From the NCBI GenBank assembly GCA_049602715.1, contig JBMYRX010000004.1, positions 1 through 64,000 of the forward strand: 64,000 nt of DNA, written 5' to 3'. Position 1 is the first letter of the stretch; each line of letters opens with the position of its first letter. Source of the stretch: GCA-2697345 sp049602715. GTDB lineage: Bacteria; Pseudomonadota; Alphaproteobacteria; Rhodobacterales; Rhodobacteraceae. The notes below the pieces were generated by a model. The model was not told the DNA's origin. It was given only the letters and a program-made list of their open reading frames with translations, and made no database searches. The position numbers and the translations under genes were made by a program. Positions 26,605 to 34,759 of the stretch are shown here, piece by piece.

Positions 26605-27381
26605 TTATGGTCCTCCGGTTACTGCAAGAGTTTGTCCTGTCACCCACTCAGCAAGATCAGAAGCAAAAAATAACGTTGCATTTGCAATATCCTCAGGCCT
26701 CCCTACTCGTCGCATAGCTATCGAGTTAACTAAAGCAGCCTGACCTTGATCGCCATATGACTCCCATTGTTTTATATAATCAGGACTTGTTGGCATAAAG
26801 CCGGGAGCAACAGAGTTTACTGTGATTCCGAATTGACCTAATTCAGCTGATAACTGTTTAACGAAACCTATTTGAGCGGCCTTAGCCGTACCATAGCTTT
26901 GTACACCAGTTAAAGAAACACCAAGGCCCGCTCGGCTAGATATAACTATCAGTCTACCTTTTTTGTTACGTTTCATTCCAGGAACAACAGCTCGCGAAAG
27001 GTTAAAGAAACCATCAACATTTACGGATTGTATAATTCGCCAATCCTCATCTGTGACGTCTTCAATTGGTGTTTTAAATCTAGAACGTACACCTCCTGCT
27101 GAGTGTACTGCTATATCTACAGAACCTTTGTCAACTTGATCCTCTATGCTACTTACAACTGCTTCAACTTCTTTAGGGTTAGTAACGTCGCAATGAATGC
27201 ATTTTATCCTCGATGCTATTTTTGAATTCAAGCCAGATAATATCTCATCTAAAAGTTTTTTTTCAATATCCAAAGCCCAAACATCCGCACCGTTTTCTGC
27301 AAATGTTCGAACTATTGTCCGACCAATTCCACGGACGCCACCAGTTACAAGGACAGAAGACCCCTTAAAGTTTATTTCCAT
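26605..27381 (-). CDS. Short-chain dehydrogenase/reductase in the hydantoinase operon
   Basis: A classical 258-residue SDR: cofactor motif TGGVRGIGRT, the HSAGG equivalent of NNAG, catalytic Ser in VISSRAG, YGTAK (Tyr-x3-Lys), and a C-terminal GQTLAVTGGP. It is NAD(P)-dependent; the substrate is unknown. It lies between two hyu modules, 40 bp after one B gene and 1 bp before an A gene. An alcohol or ketone intermediate of the same catabolic route is likely. Confidence 0.85.
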   Translation of the reverse strand: MEINFKGSSVLVTGGVRGIGRTIVRTFAENGADVWALDIEKKLLDEILSGLNSKIASRIKCIHCDVTNPKEVEAVVSSIEDQVDKGSVDIAVHSAGGVRSRFKTPIEDVTDEDWRIIQSVNVDGFFNLSRAVVPGMKRNKKGRLIVISSRAGLGVSLTGVQSYGTAKAAQIGFVKQLSAELGQFGITVNSVAPGFMPTSPDYIKQWESYGDQGQAALVNSIAMRRVGRPEDIANATLFFASDLAEWVTGQTLAVTGGP

Positions 27382-27421
27382 CTTATTAACCTTTCAATAA
27401 TTACTGAATTTTTGGCCGTAC

Positions 27422-29431
27422 TTACCCTTTTAATTCTGGGAACTCATCAAGGATCGTACTAAAGAGTGAGATAACAACCTGACCATTAAACAAATTGGTA
27501 TCACTCCCATCCCATTTATCTATCGCTGCAAAAATCCTGTGTTTTGTATAAAACCTCCAAGTCACTGGAAGTTTCACCAAGCAAGCCGTTAATGCGTCGT
27601 AATTGTCTTTGTTCCAAAGCTTTTCATATTCAACGCGTGCATTACACGGATTATAGAAGGAACTATCAACCACTTGGCTTTTTCTCTTTTCTTTTCTTAA
27701 AGTATTAGTTTCTTTTAAATTTAGTTTTAGCAAGTTATTCGTTTCTAAAGTTATTCTGACTCCATACTCTTTTTCAGCTTGCTCCAGAGACACCCAATTC
27801 CGTTGAGCATCGAGTAAGACACTTTCAGGATCCCGATCTAAAGCATTTCCCCATCCTCCAGCACCACCACAGGTAACATGAATTGTATCGCCTGGATCTA
27901 GAGATAAAATATCGGTATTTCGTAAATTAAACTCTTTTTCGGTATTTGGGTTTCGTATAAATTTTGATGGCCCGCCAGCTTTTCCCTCTGAGATTCCCCA
28001 TCCTGCAAAACGGGTTCGGTCTCTATTCCTGGCTGTTACTTTTGTATTTGGAGATAAGGCTTCAAATACGAAATCGGTTCCAAGGCCACCTCTATGCTTT
28101 CCCGGACCTCCAGAATCCTTACTTAAGCCGTAGCTATGTACCCGGATCCCTGCTTCAACTTCATTTACTTCAACCGGAGAGTTTTTTAAAAATCCTGCAT
28201 TAGCCCCAGATCCATCCATTCCATCTCTTAATTTAGTGCCTCCAGATCCACCAGTCATTGGATTAATGGCGGCCATTATTCGTCTGCCAGTACGGGTGTC
28301 TGTTGTGTTCACATTTAAGATTGGTCCTCCACTCGCCGGAGCGGCAGCCAAGCGATCAGGTAAAGCTTTTGCAAATGCTCCAAAGGTTAACCCGTGCATA
28401 CGGGTACATGCTAAACTTCGCATTCCTACTGCGGCTGGGAAGACAGGGTTTACAATAGTACCTGAAGGTAAAATGCACGTACATGCACGAGTGACCCCCG
28501 AATTAAGATATAAACGCGGATCTAGTGAGTAGAGGACATACAGAACCCCGACCATCATTAGTGCGTGTCTTGGATCACCCCCAGTAGGTATATTGATAGA
28601 ACTTTCCAATTGAGGATCTGATCCTGTAAAATCAAGGACCAGCTCATCTCCTTTTACAATAAGTAACAACCTAATACGGCAGGGCCATCCTCCAACAGAA
28701 TCCTCATCGATATATTCAGAAAAATCATACTCACCGTCAGGTATGTCCGAAATTATAGAACGAGCCTGTTGTTCTGCATAATCTAAAAGATCTCCAACAC
28801 CATTTTTAAAGGTTTCCAATCCAAAACGTTCAATCATTTCGTGAACTTTTCGCTCACCAGTATTGCAGGCCGCAATTTGCGCCTTCAAATCACCCCAATT
28901 TTGTTCAGGAGAACGCACATTTGCTAAAAAAACATCAAGCATTTTTTGATTTAATTTACCATCCTCCAAGAGTTTCATCGGAGGCATCCGTATTCCTTCT
29001 TGATGGACTTCCGTTAAACTCCGAGAGAGTGATGCTGGGACAGCTCCTCCCACATCTGTGTTGTGTATATGGCCAACAGAAAAGGCCACGATTTCGTCTT
29101 GATGAAAAATAGGTTTCCAAATATGCATATCCGGTGGATGCGTGCACACAAATCCAGAGTATGGATCATTTGTCATGCAAATATCACCAGGCTTGTAATC
29201 CTCTATTAAATTTATTGCTCCAGAATAATTAAGGCCAACAAACCAGGTAGCGCCCAATTCTGTTGGTGTAGCAAAAGTTTCACCAGTTGGAGTTGTTAAT
29301 CCCGTTGTAAAATCCTCTGTTTCCTTGACAAAGGTCGAATGCGCCGTGCGATACAAGGTAAAGGCCATACTCTCTGCAGCAGCTCTCGTATGGTTCTTTA
29401 GAATTTCAAGGGTAATCTTATCAATCGCCAT
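27422..29431 (-). CDS. hyuB: Hydantoinase B/oxoprolinase family protein (second tandem copy)
   Basis: A B-type subunit, 669 residues: KETEDFTTGLTTPTG, NDPYSGFVCTHPPD, HIHNTDVGG (a likely metal site), SKDSGGPGKHRGGLG and VTCGGAGGWGN. From the start to about residue 557 it is identical to the next gene upstream (29443-31464), including third codon positions. The last ~110 residues differ clearly but remain homologous (both have VEYEK, LPVTWRFY, KHRIFAAIDKWD). That tail is absent from the shorter B gene at 22703. The two may be alternative B subunits sharing one A protein. AAGGGA precedes the ATG. Confidence 0.9.
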   Translation of the reverse strand: MAIDKITLEILKNHTRAAAESMAFTLYRTAHSTFVKETEDFTTGLTTPTGETFATPTELGATWFVGLNYSGAINLIEDYKPGDICMTNDPYSGFVCTHPPDMHIWKPIFHQDEIVAFSVGHIHNTDVGGAVPASLSRSLTEVHQEGIRMPPMKLLEDGKLNQKMLDVFLANVRSPEQNWGDLKAQIAACNTGERKVHEMIERFGLETFKNGVGDLLDYAEQQARSIISDIPDGEYDFSEYIDEDSVGGWPCRIRLLLIVKGDELVLDFTGSDPQLESSINIPTGGDPRHALMMVGVLYVLYSLDPRLYLNSGVTRACTCILPSGTIVNPVFPAAVGMRSLACTRMHGLTFGAFAKALPDRLAAAPASGGPILNVNTTDTRTGRRIMAAINPMTGGSGGTKLRDGMDGSGANAGFLKNSPVEVNEVEAGIRVHSYGLSKDSGGPGKHRGGLGTDFVFEALSPNTKVTARNRDRTRFAGWGISEGKAGGPSKFIRNPNTEKEFNLRNTDILSLDPGDTIHVTCGGAGGWGNALDRDPESVLLDAQRNWVSLEQAEKEYGVRITLETNNLLKLNLKETNTLRKEKRKSQVVDSSFYNPCNARVEYEKLWNKDNYDALTACLVKLPVTWRFYTKHRIFAAIDKWDGSDTNLFNGQVVISLFSTILDEFPELKG

Positions 29432-29436
29432 TACTT
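27762..29436 (-). repeat. 1,675-bp identical block, copy in second hyuB
   Basis: This segment matches 29795-31469 with a constant offset of 2,033 bp; I found no mismatch in the lines compared. It runs from the last ~110 codons of hyuB to 5 nt before its start codon. Identity stops abruptly at both ends. The 3' gene parts beyond it are diverged, which is the pattern of gene conversion or of a partial recent duplication. Confidence 0.92.
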
Positions 29437-29442
29437 ATCCCT

Positions 29443-31464
29443 TTATCCAGTTTTTTTACTTTTTAGCTCTGGGAATTCGTCAAGGATACCATTAAAGAGT
29501 GAGACAATCGCTTGACCATTGAAAAGATTGGCATCACTACTATCCCATTTATCTATCGCTGCAAAAATTCTGTGCTTTGCATAAAACCTCCAGGTCACAG
29601 GGAGTTTTTCCAAACAATCTGTTAATTGGTCGTAGTTAGTCTTATTCCAACGCTTCTCATACTCAACGCGTGCATCACAGAGATTATAAAAAGAATTAGA
29701 AGTTATTCTTTTTACATTCCTATCATCTCGTAATTTTTTGGTTCTTTTCTTATCGAGTTCTAATAATCCATCTTTATTTTTTGTAATAACAACCCCATAC
29801 TCTTTTTCAGCTTGCTCCAGAGACACCCAATTCCGTTGAGCATCGAGTAAGACACTTTCAGGATCCCGATCTAAAGCATTTCCCCATCCTCCAGCACCAC
29901 CACAGGTAACATGAATTGTATCGCCTGGATCTAGAGATAAAATATCGGTATTTCGTAAATTAAACTCTTTTTCGGTATTTGGGTTTCGTATAAATTTTGA
30001 TGGCCCGCCAGCTTTTCCCTCTGAGATTCCCCATCCTGCAAAACGGGTTCGGTCTCTATTCCTGGCTGTTACTTTTGTATTTGGAGATAAGGCTTCAAAT
30101 ACGAAATCGGTTCCAAGGCCACCTCTATGCTTTCCCGGACCTCCAGAATCCTTACTTAAGCCGTAGCTATGTACCCGGATCCCTGCTTCAACTTCATTTA
30201 CTTCAACCGGAGAGTTTTTTAAAAATCCTGCATTAGCCCCAGATCCATCCATTCCATCTCTTAATTTAGTGCCTCCAGATCCACCAGTCATTGGATTAAT
30301 GGCGGCCATTATTCGTCTGCCAGTACGGGTGTCTGTTGTGTTCACATTTAAGATTGGTCCTCCACTCGCCGGAGCGGCAGCCAAGCGATCAGGTAAAGCT
30401 TTTGCAAATGCTCCAAAGGTTAACCCGTGCATACGGGTACATGCTAAACTTCGCATTCCTACTGCGGCTGGGAAGACAGGGTTTACAATAGTACCTGAAG
30501 GTAAAATGCACGTACATGCACGAGTGACCCCCGAATTAAGATATAAACGCGGATCTAGTGAGTAGAGGACATACAGAACCCCGACCATCATTAGTGCGTG
30601 TCTTGGATCACCCCCAGTAGGTATATTGATAGAACTTTCCAATTGAGGATCTGATCCTGTAAAATCAAGGACCAGCTCATCTCCTTTTACAATAAGTAAC
30701 AACCTAATACGGCAGGGCCATCCTCCAACAGAATCCTCATCGATATATTCAGAAAAATCATACTCACCGTCAGGTATGTCCGAAATTATAGAACGAGCCT
30801 GTTGTTCTGCATAATCTAAAAGATCTCCAACACCATTTTTAAAGGTTTCCAATCCAAAACGTTCAATCATTTCGTGAACTTTTCGCTCACCAGTATTGCA
30901 GGCCGCAATTTGCGCCTTCAAATCACCCCAATTTTGTTCAGGAGAACGCACATTTGCTAAAAAAACATCAAGCATTTTTTGATTTAATTTACCATCCTCC
31001 AAGAGTTTCATCGGAGGCATCCGTATTCCTTCTTGATGGACTTCCGTTAAACTCCGAGAGAGTGATGCTGGGACAGCTCCTCCCACATCTGTGTTGTGTA
31101 TATGGCCAACAGAAAAGGCCACGATTTCGTCTTGATGAAAAATAGGTTTCCAAATATGCATATCCGGTGGATGCGTGCACACAAATCCAGAGTATGGATC
31201 ATTTGTCATGCAAATATCACCAGGCTTGTAATCCTCTATTAAATTTATTGCTCCAGAATAATTAAGGCCAACAAACCAGGTAGCGCCCAATTCTGTTGGT
31301 GTAGCAAAAGTTTCACCAGTTGGAGTTGTTAATCCCGTTGTAAAATCCTCTGTTTCCTTGACAAAGGTCGAATGCGCCGTGCGATACAAGGTAAAGGCCA
31401 TACTCTCTGCAGCAGCTCTCGTATGGTTCTTTAGAATTTCAAGGGTAATCTTATCAATCGCCAT
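29443..31464 (-). CDS. hyuB: Hydantoinase B/oxoprolinase family protein (first tandem copy)
   Basis: A 673-residue B subunit lying 4 bp after its A-subunit gene, so this is the A/B pair in the usual order. The motifs are the same as in the second copy (NDPYSGFVCTHPPD, HIHNTDVGG, SKDSGGPGKHRGGLG). Only the C-terminal ~115 residues differ (a variable linker around LLELDKKRTKKLRDD, then VEYEKRWNKTNYD and LPVTWRFYAKHRIFAA). AGAGGG is about 10 nt before the ATG. With the A protein it should hydrolyse a hydantoin, lactam, oxoproline or similar ring; which one cannot be read from the sequence. Confidence 0.9.
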   Translation of the reverse strand: MAIDKITLEILKNHTRAAAESMAFTLYRTAHSTFVKETEDFTTGLTTPTGETFATPTELGATWFVGLNYSGAINLIEDYKPGDICMTNDPYSGFVCTHPPDMHIWKPIFHQDEIVAFSVGHIHNTDVGGAVPASLSRSLTEVHQEGIRMPPMKLLEDGKLNQKMLDVFLANVRSPEQNWGDLKAQIAACNTGERKVHEMIERFGLETFKNGVGDLLDYAEQQARSIISDIPDGEYDFSEYIDEDSVGGWPCRIRLLLIVKGDELVLDFTGSDPQLESSINIPTGGDPRHALMMVGVLYVLYSLDPRLYLNSGVTRACTCILPSGTIVNPVFPAAVGMRSLACTRMHGLTFGAFAKALPDRLAAAPASGGPILNVNTTDTRTGRRIMAAINPMTGGSGGTKLRDGMDGSGANAGFLKNSPVEVNEVEAGIRVHSYGLSKDSGGPGKHRGGLGTDFVFEALSPNTKVTARNRDRTRFAGWGISEGKAGGPSKFIRNPNTEKEFNLRNTDILSLDPGDTIHVTCGGAGGWGNALDRDPESVLLDAQRNWVSLEQAEKEYGVVITKNKDGLLELDKKRTKKLRDDRNVKRITSNSFYNLCDARVEYEKRWNKTNYDQLTDCLEKLPVTWRFYAKHRIFAAIDKWDSSDANLFNGQAIVSLFNGILDEFPELKSKKTG

Positions 31465-31469
31465 TACTT
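29795..31469 (-). repeat. 1,675-bp identical block, copy in first hyuB
   Basis: The partner of 27762-29436. Its right end is 5 nt past the start codon, where the two leaders diverge (TTTAAGCCC here, TTATCCC in the other on the plus strand). Its left end is in the codon run for LEQAEKEYGV, after which the proteins differ. Confidence 0.92.
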
Positions 31470-33511
31470 TAAGCCCTCTTACTAATAATCAAATTCTTAA
31501 ATTTATCCACTTTTACATCAAACTCTGGCAGAACGATCGTGGTTGTATCATCTTGGCTGATAATTGCTGGACCAGCAAAATAGTGCCCTGCTTCTAAGTC
31601 AACCCTATCAAACAACGAGGCGTCATATTCTTTTCCTTCTATATAAATTTTGTGAGTTTTTGAGGGTTCAAGATGTTTAATTTTCTCAGAATGTGTTAAA
31701 AATTGAGGTTTGGAGACCTCTCCTGAAATTACTAGGCGTAAATTTACTATCTGGATTTCTGCATCCAGATCTGAGTGTTCATAGATCTCATGATGGGCTT
31801 TATGAAAAGCCGTTGAAATACTGTTAATATCGATGGAATTTAACCAGTTTTTATCAAGACTAGTTTCAATTTCATAAGACTGACCTCGATAACGCATATC
31901 AGCAGACCATAATAATTCGGATTTGCCATCAAATCCCTGTTCAGCTCGCAACCAATTTTCAGCCTCAGCCTCTAACTCATCTACTACTTTTTTAATGCCT
32001 AGAAGAGTATCTTCACTCACATCAATCATAATTGTTCGGATGAAATCGTTTCTAATATCAGCTATTAACCCTCCGTAAGCAGAAAGAACACCTGGTGTTG
32101 GGGGAATAATAACGTCTCTTAACCCCATTTCTTTTGCTAAAAGGCAACCTATCATGGGCCCAGCACCGCCAAAAGGAAGTAGGCTAAAATTTCTAGGATC
32201 AGCCCCAAATCTCGACAATAGTTTTGTTGTTTCTAGGAACATTCCTGAAACAGCTACATCTATAATACTTTGCGCTGCTTGCTTTACATCCATCGACAGA
32301 GCGTCAGTTATTGGTTGGAGAGCTTTAACTGCAGCATCAATATTTAGCTGAACCTTTCCGTAACCTAGTTTTCCTTCACCTAGTAATCCTAAAACAGAAA
32401 AAGCATCGGTAATTGTTGGCCGTGTTCCACCCTGATTGTAACAGGCCGGTCCTGGATTGGATCCTGCACTTTCTGGACCAACTTTAAGAACACCAAACGC
32501 ATCAACCCACGCAATTGAACCTCCCCCCTCACCGATTGACGTAACCGAAACTGTTGGGACGTAAATAGGAAAATCTCCAACCATTTCTCCGCTACTGTAT
32601 GCAGGCTCTCCGTTGCTTATTACTGCAACATCAGCACTTGTCCCCCCAACATCAAAACTCAATATACTATCGGTTCCAATTTTTTTTGCAATTTCTGCGG
32701 CACCAATAACTCCTGTTGCCGTTCCCGAAAGCAGCATAGAAATCGGATCAGATTTTCCTAATTCAGCAGTCATTACACCTCCATTTGATTTTCCTATCAT
32801 TGCAGTTGCAGTTATCTGTGCTGATTTTAGAGCATCTTGGAAAGCTGTTAAATAATTAGCAACTCTTCTTTGAACATATCCCGCCACTGTGGTGGTTACC
32901 GTTCGTTCATACTCTCTAATAACTGGCCATACATCGGACGACAAAGTCACGGCCATTTCAGGAGCTTTTGAGTTGATAAGTTCTCTTATTCGACGTTCAT
33001 GAGTGTTATTCGCATAACTATGGAGTAAGGATACCACTATCGTATCACTCCCCATTTTTTTTGCTAGTTTTATTAAATCTTCAACGATAGATTCATTCAA
33101 TTCAGTATCCACGCTGCCATCCTTTAAAGTTCGTTCTGGTACCCCAAATACGCGCTCTCTAGGAACTAATGGATCTGCCCTTCGTGAGAAAATGTTGTAT
33201 GGATCAGGTACTTTAAGACGGGCTACTTCCAACACGTCTTCAAATCCCTGGGTAACGAATAAAGCCAATTTAGCGCCCGACCTTTGAATCACTGTATTGA
33301 TGCCAACGGTTGTTCCGTGGCTAAACCATGAAACTTGTTCTGGTTCCAAAAGGCCTTTTTCTTTGAGTTCTAGAACCCCTAATGCAATCTCAGACCCAGG
33401 GTTATCAGGAGTGGATAAAACCTTATGGGTGCTTAAAATAGAATTATTCTCATTAAAGACACAAAAATCTGTAAATGTTCCACCTATGTCAACAGCGACC
33501 CTATAAGTCAT
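31469..33511 (-). CDS. hyuA: Hydantoinase A/oxoprolinase family protein (first A gene)
   Basis: The ATP-binding A subunit, 680 residues: N-terminal VAVDIGGTFTDFCVF, FSHGTTVGINTVIQR, SLLHSYANNTHERR, the second phosphate motif LSFDVGGTSADVAV, GPESAGSNPGPACY and LLPFGGAGPM. It is the first enzyme gene of the operon, 4 bp after the IclR regulator and with AGAGGA before the ATG, and 4 bp before a B gene. It is a paralogue of the A gene at 24519 but well diverged, so the operon appears to hold two distinct ring-opening enzymes. Confidence 0.9.
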   Translation of the reverse strand: MTYRVAVDIGGTFTDFCVFNENNSILSTHKVLSTPDNPGSEIALGVLELKEKGLLEPEQVSWFSHGTTVGINTVIQRSGAKLALFVTQGFEDVLEVARLKVPDPYNIFSRRADPLVPRERVFGVPERTLKDGSVDTELNESIVEDLIKLAKKMGSDTIVVSLLHSYANNTHERRIRELINSKAPEMAVTLSSDVWPVIREYERTVTTTVAGYVQRRVANYLTAFQDALKSAQITATAMIGKSNGGVMTAELGKSDPISMLLSGTATGVIGAAEIAKKIGTDSILSFDVGGTSADVAVISNGEPAYSSGEMVGDFPIYVPTVSVTSIGEGGGSIAWVDAFGVLKVGPESAGSNPGPACYNQGGTRPTITDAFSVLGLLGEGKLGYGKVQLNIDAAVKALQPITDALSMDVKQAAQSIIDVAVSGMFLETTKLLSRFGADPRNFSLLPFGGAGPMIGCLLAKEMGLRDVIIPPTPGVLSAYGGLIADIRNDFIRTIMIDVSEDTLLGIKKVVDELEAEAENWLRAEQGFDGKSELLWSADMRYRGQSYEIETSLDKNWLNSIDINSISTAFHKAHHEIYEHSDLDAEIQIVNLRLVISGEVSKPQFLTHSEKIKHLEPSKTHKIYIEGKEYDASLFDRVDLEAGHYFAGPAIISQDDTTTIVLPEFDVKVDKFKNLIISKRA

Positions 33512-33515
33512 AATC

Positions 33516-34313
33516 TTATCCTCTATTTAAATTAACGATGTTTGATCTCTGCTCCCTTGGGAAAAGTTTTTTTTCTATTAATGAAACAGAGTGTTTTACT
33601 TCTTTTATAATAATTTCTTTTCTTTCAAAAAAACGAGGGGTCAGCATTACCATATTAAGTGCTGCCTTTGGAGATCCCGAGCTATCGAGGATTGGAAATG
33701 CAACCCCACTTGCCCCATCAAAGCGTTCATCTACATTAAGCGCATAACCTTGGTTGCGACATTTTTCTAGTTTATCCATTATTTGTTGCGTTGATGTTAA
33801 AGTCTTGGGTGTAAGGGCGATTTTATGTTCTTTCTCAATATACTTATGAACCACATCGTGAGGTAAGTGCGATAGAATAGCATGACCCAAGGATGTGCAC
33901 CAACCCGGGATACTAGGAGCTTTTCTGACAGAGTAACTCATCAACTGTTTTGACTGACGAAATTCTTCTATTTGAACATTTAAGTTTCGCATCGGAACTC
34001 CTAGCACTACGCTCTCTTCAAAGAGACCTAATAATCTATCCATTTCAGGTCCAGCGGTTCGCCTAATTGGGCCATTTATACCTCCGACCCAACCAGGTTG
34101 TCGCTTCAAATTAGTGTTTAATGTAAAGGCATTGTGTGAAATTTTTTCTAAGTAACCTTCGGCTATCAAAGTGTATACGAGAGTATGAGTTGAACTTTTA
34201 GGAATCGACAAACTTTCACTAACCTCCCCGAGAGACATTGGTCCCCGCGCGGACTCGAAACATTCTAGGATCCGGAGTGTTCTGACGGCAGATTTAACAT
34301 TATTATTAGCCAT
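33516..34313 (-). CDS. IclR family transcriptional regulator of the hydantoinase operon
   Basis: A 265-residue IclR protein. The N-terminal winged helix-turn-helix (VRTLRILECFESARGPMSLG, then SIPKSSTHTLVYTLIAEGYL) is followed by the effector domain with GWCTSLGHAIL and ERFDGASGVAFPI. It is the promoter-proximal gene, 4 bp ahead of hyuA, so it is expressed with its likely targets. A 14-bp palindrome lies just downstream of its predicted start of transcription, which suggests autoregulation. ATG 34313 is chosen over an in-frame TTG at 34322; neither has a good Shine-Dalgarno sequence. Confidence 0.88.
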   Translation of the reverse strand: MANNNVKSAVRTLRILECFESARGPMSLGEVSESLSIPKSSTHTLVYTLIAEGYLEKISHNAFTLNTNLKRQPGWVGGINGPIRRTAGPEMDRLLGLFEESVVLGVPMRNLNVQIEEFRQSKQLMSYSVRKAPSIPGWCTSLGHAILSHLPHDVVHKYIEKEHKIALTPKTLTSTQQIMDKLEKCRNQGYALNVDERFDGASGVAFPILDSSGSPKAALNMVMLTPRFFERKEIIIKEVKHSVSLIEKKLFPREQRSNIVNLNRG

Positions 34314-34332
34314 AACAATCAATTCACGTATA

Positions 34333-34346
34333 TGAACGTGCGTTCA
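34333..34346. promoter_or_regulatory. Palindromic operator at the IclR promoter
   Basis: TGAACG-TG-CGTTCA is a perfect 6-bp inverted repeat with a 2-nt centre. It lies about 10-20 nt downstream of the start site predicted from the TTGACA/CAATAT promoter, a position suited to repression of iclR-hyu. IclR proteins bind such short palindromes. Confidence 0.55.
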
Positions 34347-34355
34347 CATTTATAA
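34343..34355 (+). repeat. 13-bp direct repeat, copy 1
   Basis: TTCACATTTATAA occurs here and again at 34645-34657, once next to each of the two divergent promoters. Here it overlaps the right half of the palindrome at 34333-34346. It may mark common regulator half-sites. Confidence 0.5.
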
Positions 34356-34361
34356 AGTTAG

Positions 34362-34391
34362 ATATTGACTCTTATTTTATAATTTTGTCAA
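34362..34391 (-). promoter_or_regulatory. Promoter of the iclR-hyu operon
   Basis: On the minus strand a perfect TTGACA (34391-34386) is followed after 18 nt by CAATAT (34367-34362). The predicted start is near 34355, giving a leader of roughly 40 nt that contains the palindrome. Confidence 0.6.
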
Positions 34392-34463
34392 GTTTAATAT
34401 ATAGCAAATATATTTGTTTATTTATTACGAAGAATTAATGTTAACTTTAAAGGGGGAATTACG

Positions 34464-34586
34464 ATGCAATCGATGATAAAAGCTATCCATCAAATTAAAC
34501 TCAAAATAGTTACTCTTGGTACAGCAAAAGATTTATTAAATGATGCGATTATAAAAAAATCCTACCTAGGCATTTAGGACCCTGAA
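34464..34586 (+). CDS. Possible 40-residue small protein
   Basis: A short frame, MQSMIKAIHQ to RHLGP, with a strong AGGGGG (34451-34456) 7 nt before the ATG, in the gap between iclR and the SDR gene. It is basic, has no membrane helix and I do not recognise it. It could be a leader peptide, a small regulator or chance. The good ribosome site is the only support. Confidence 0.3.
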
Positions 34587-34625
34587 TTTGAACAGAGGTG
34601 AGAAATAAGCGTAATTTCTATTTAT

Positions 34626-34657
34626 TCACATATGTGACTAACTATTCACATTTATAA
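34626..34657. promoter_or_regulatory. Palindrome and second 13-bp repeat upstream of the SDR promoter
   Basis: A perfect 12-bp palindrome TCACATATGTGA (34626-34637) is followed by TTCACATTTATAA (34645-34657), the same 13-mer found beside the IclR promoter. Both lie just upstream of the predicted SDR promoter at 34687-34716. The shared half-site TTCACAT suggests that IclR controls both directions. Confidence 0.5.
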
Positions 34658-34686
34658 TATTTACTATTGACTTGTACCCAATTTAT

Positions 34687-34716
34687 TTGTCAACTTTTAT
34701 ATATAAGTTATATATA
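34687..34716 (+). promoter_or_regulatory. Promoter of the SDR/peptide transporter transcript
   Basis: TTGTCA (34687-34692) and TATATA (34711-34716) are separated by 18 nt, with transcription expected to begin near 34723. It lies inside the longest open frame of the following gene, so that gene must start further down. A TATATAAG/CTTATATA inverted repeat (34700-34707, 34721-34728) overlaps it. Confidence 0.45.
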
Positions 34717-34759
34717 TAGACTTATATATTGGGGGTTTATTTTATTAGCGAGACAAATT

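Noticed and set aside
27964..31180. Pairs of identical short frames antisense to or overlapping the two hyuB genes
   Set aside because: They occur twice only because the underlying hyuB DNA is duplicated. They were useful as evidence of nucleotide identity but not as genes.
22703..34313. The hyu operon as an acetone carboxylase operon
   Set aside because: Acetone carboxylase has a small gamma subunit gene with A and B. None is present, and two A plus three B genes do not fit that complex.
22703..34313. Duplicated hyuB as a sign of a transposon or integrated element
   Set aside because: No transposase, terminal repeats or integrase gene is seen at the edges of the repeated block or of the operon.
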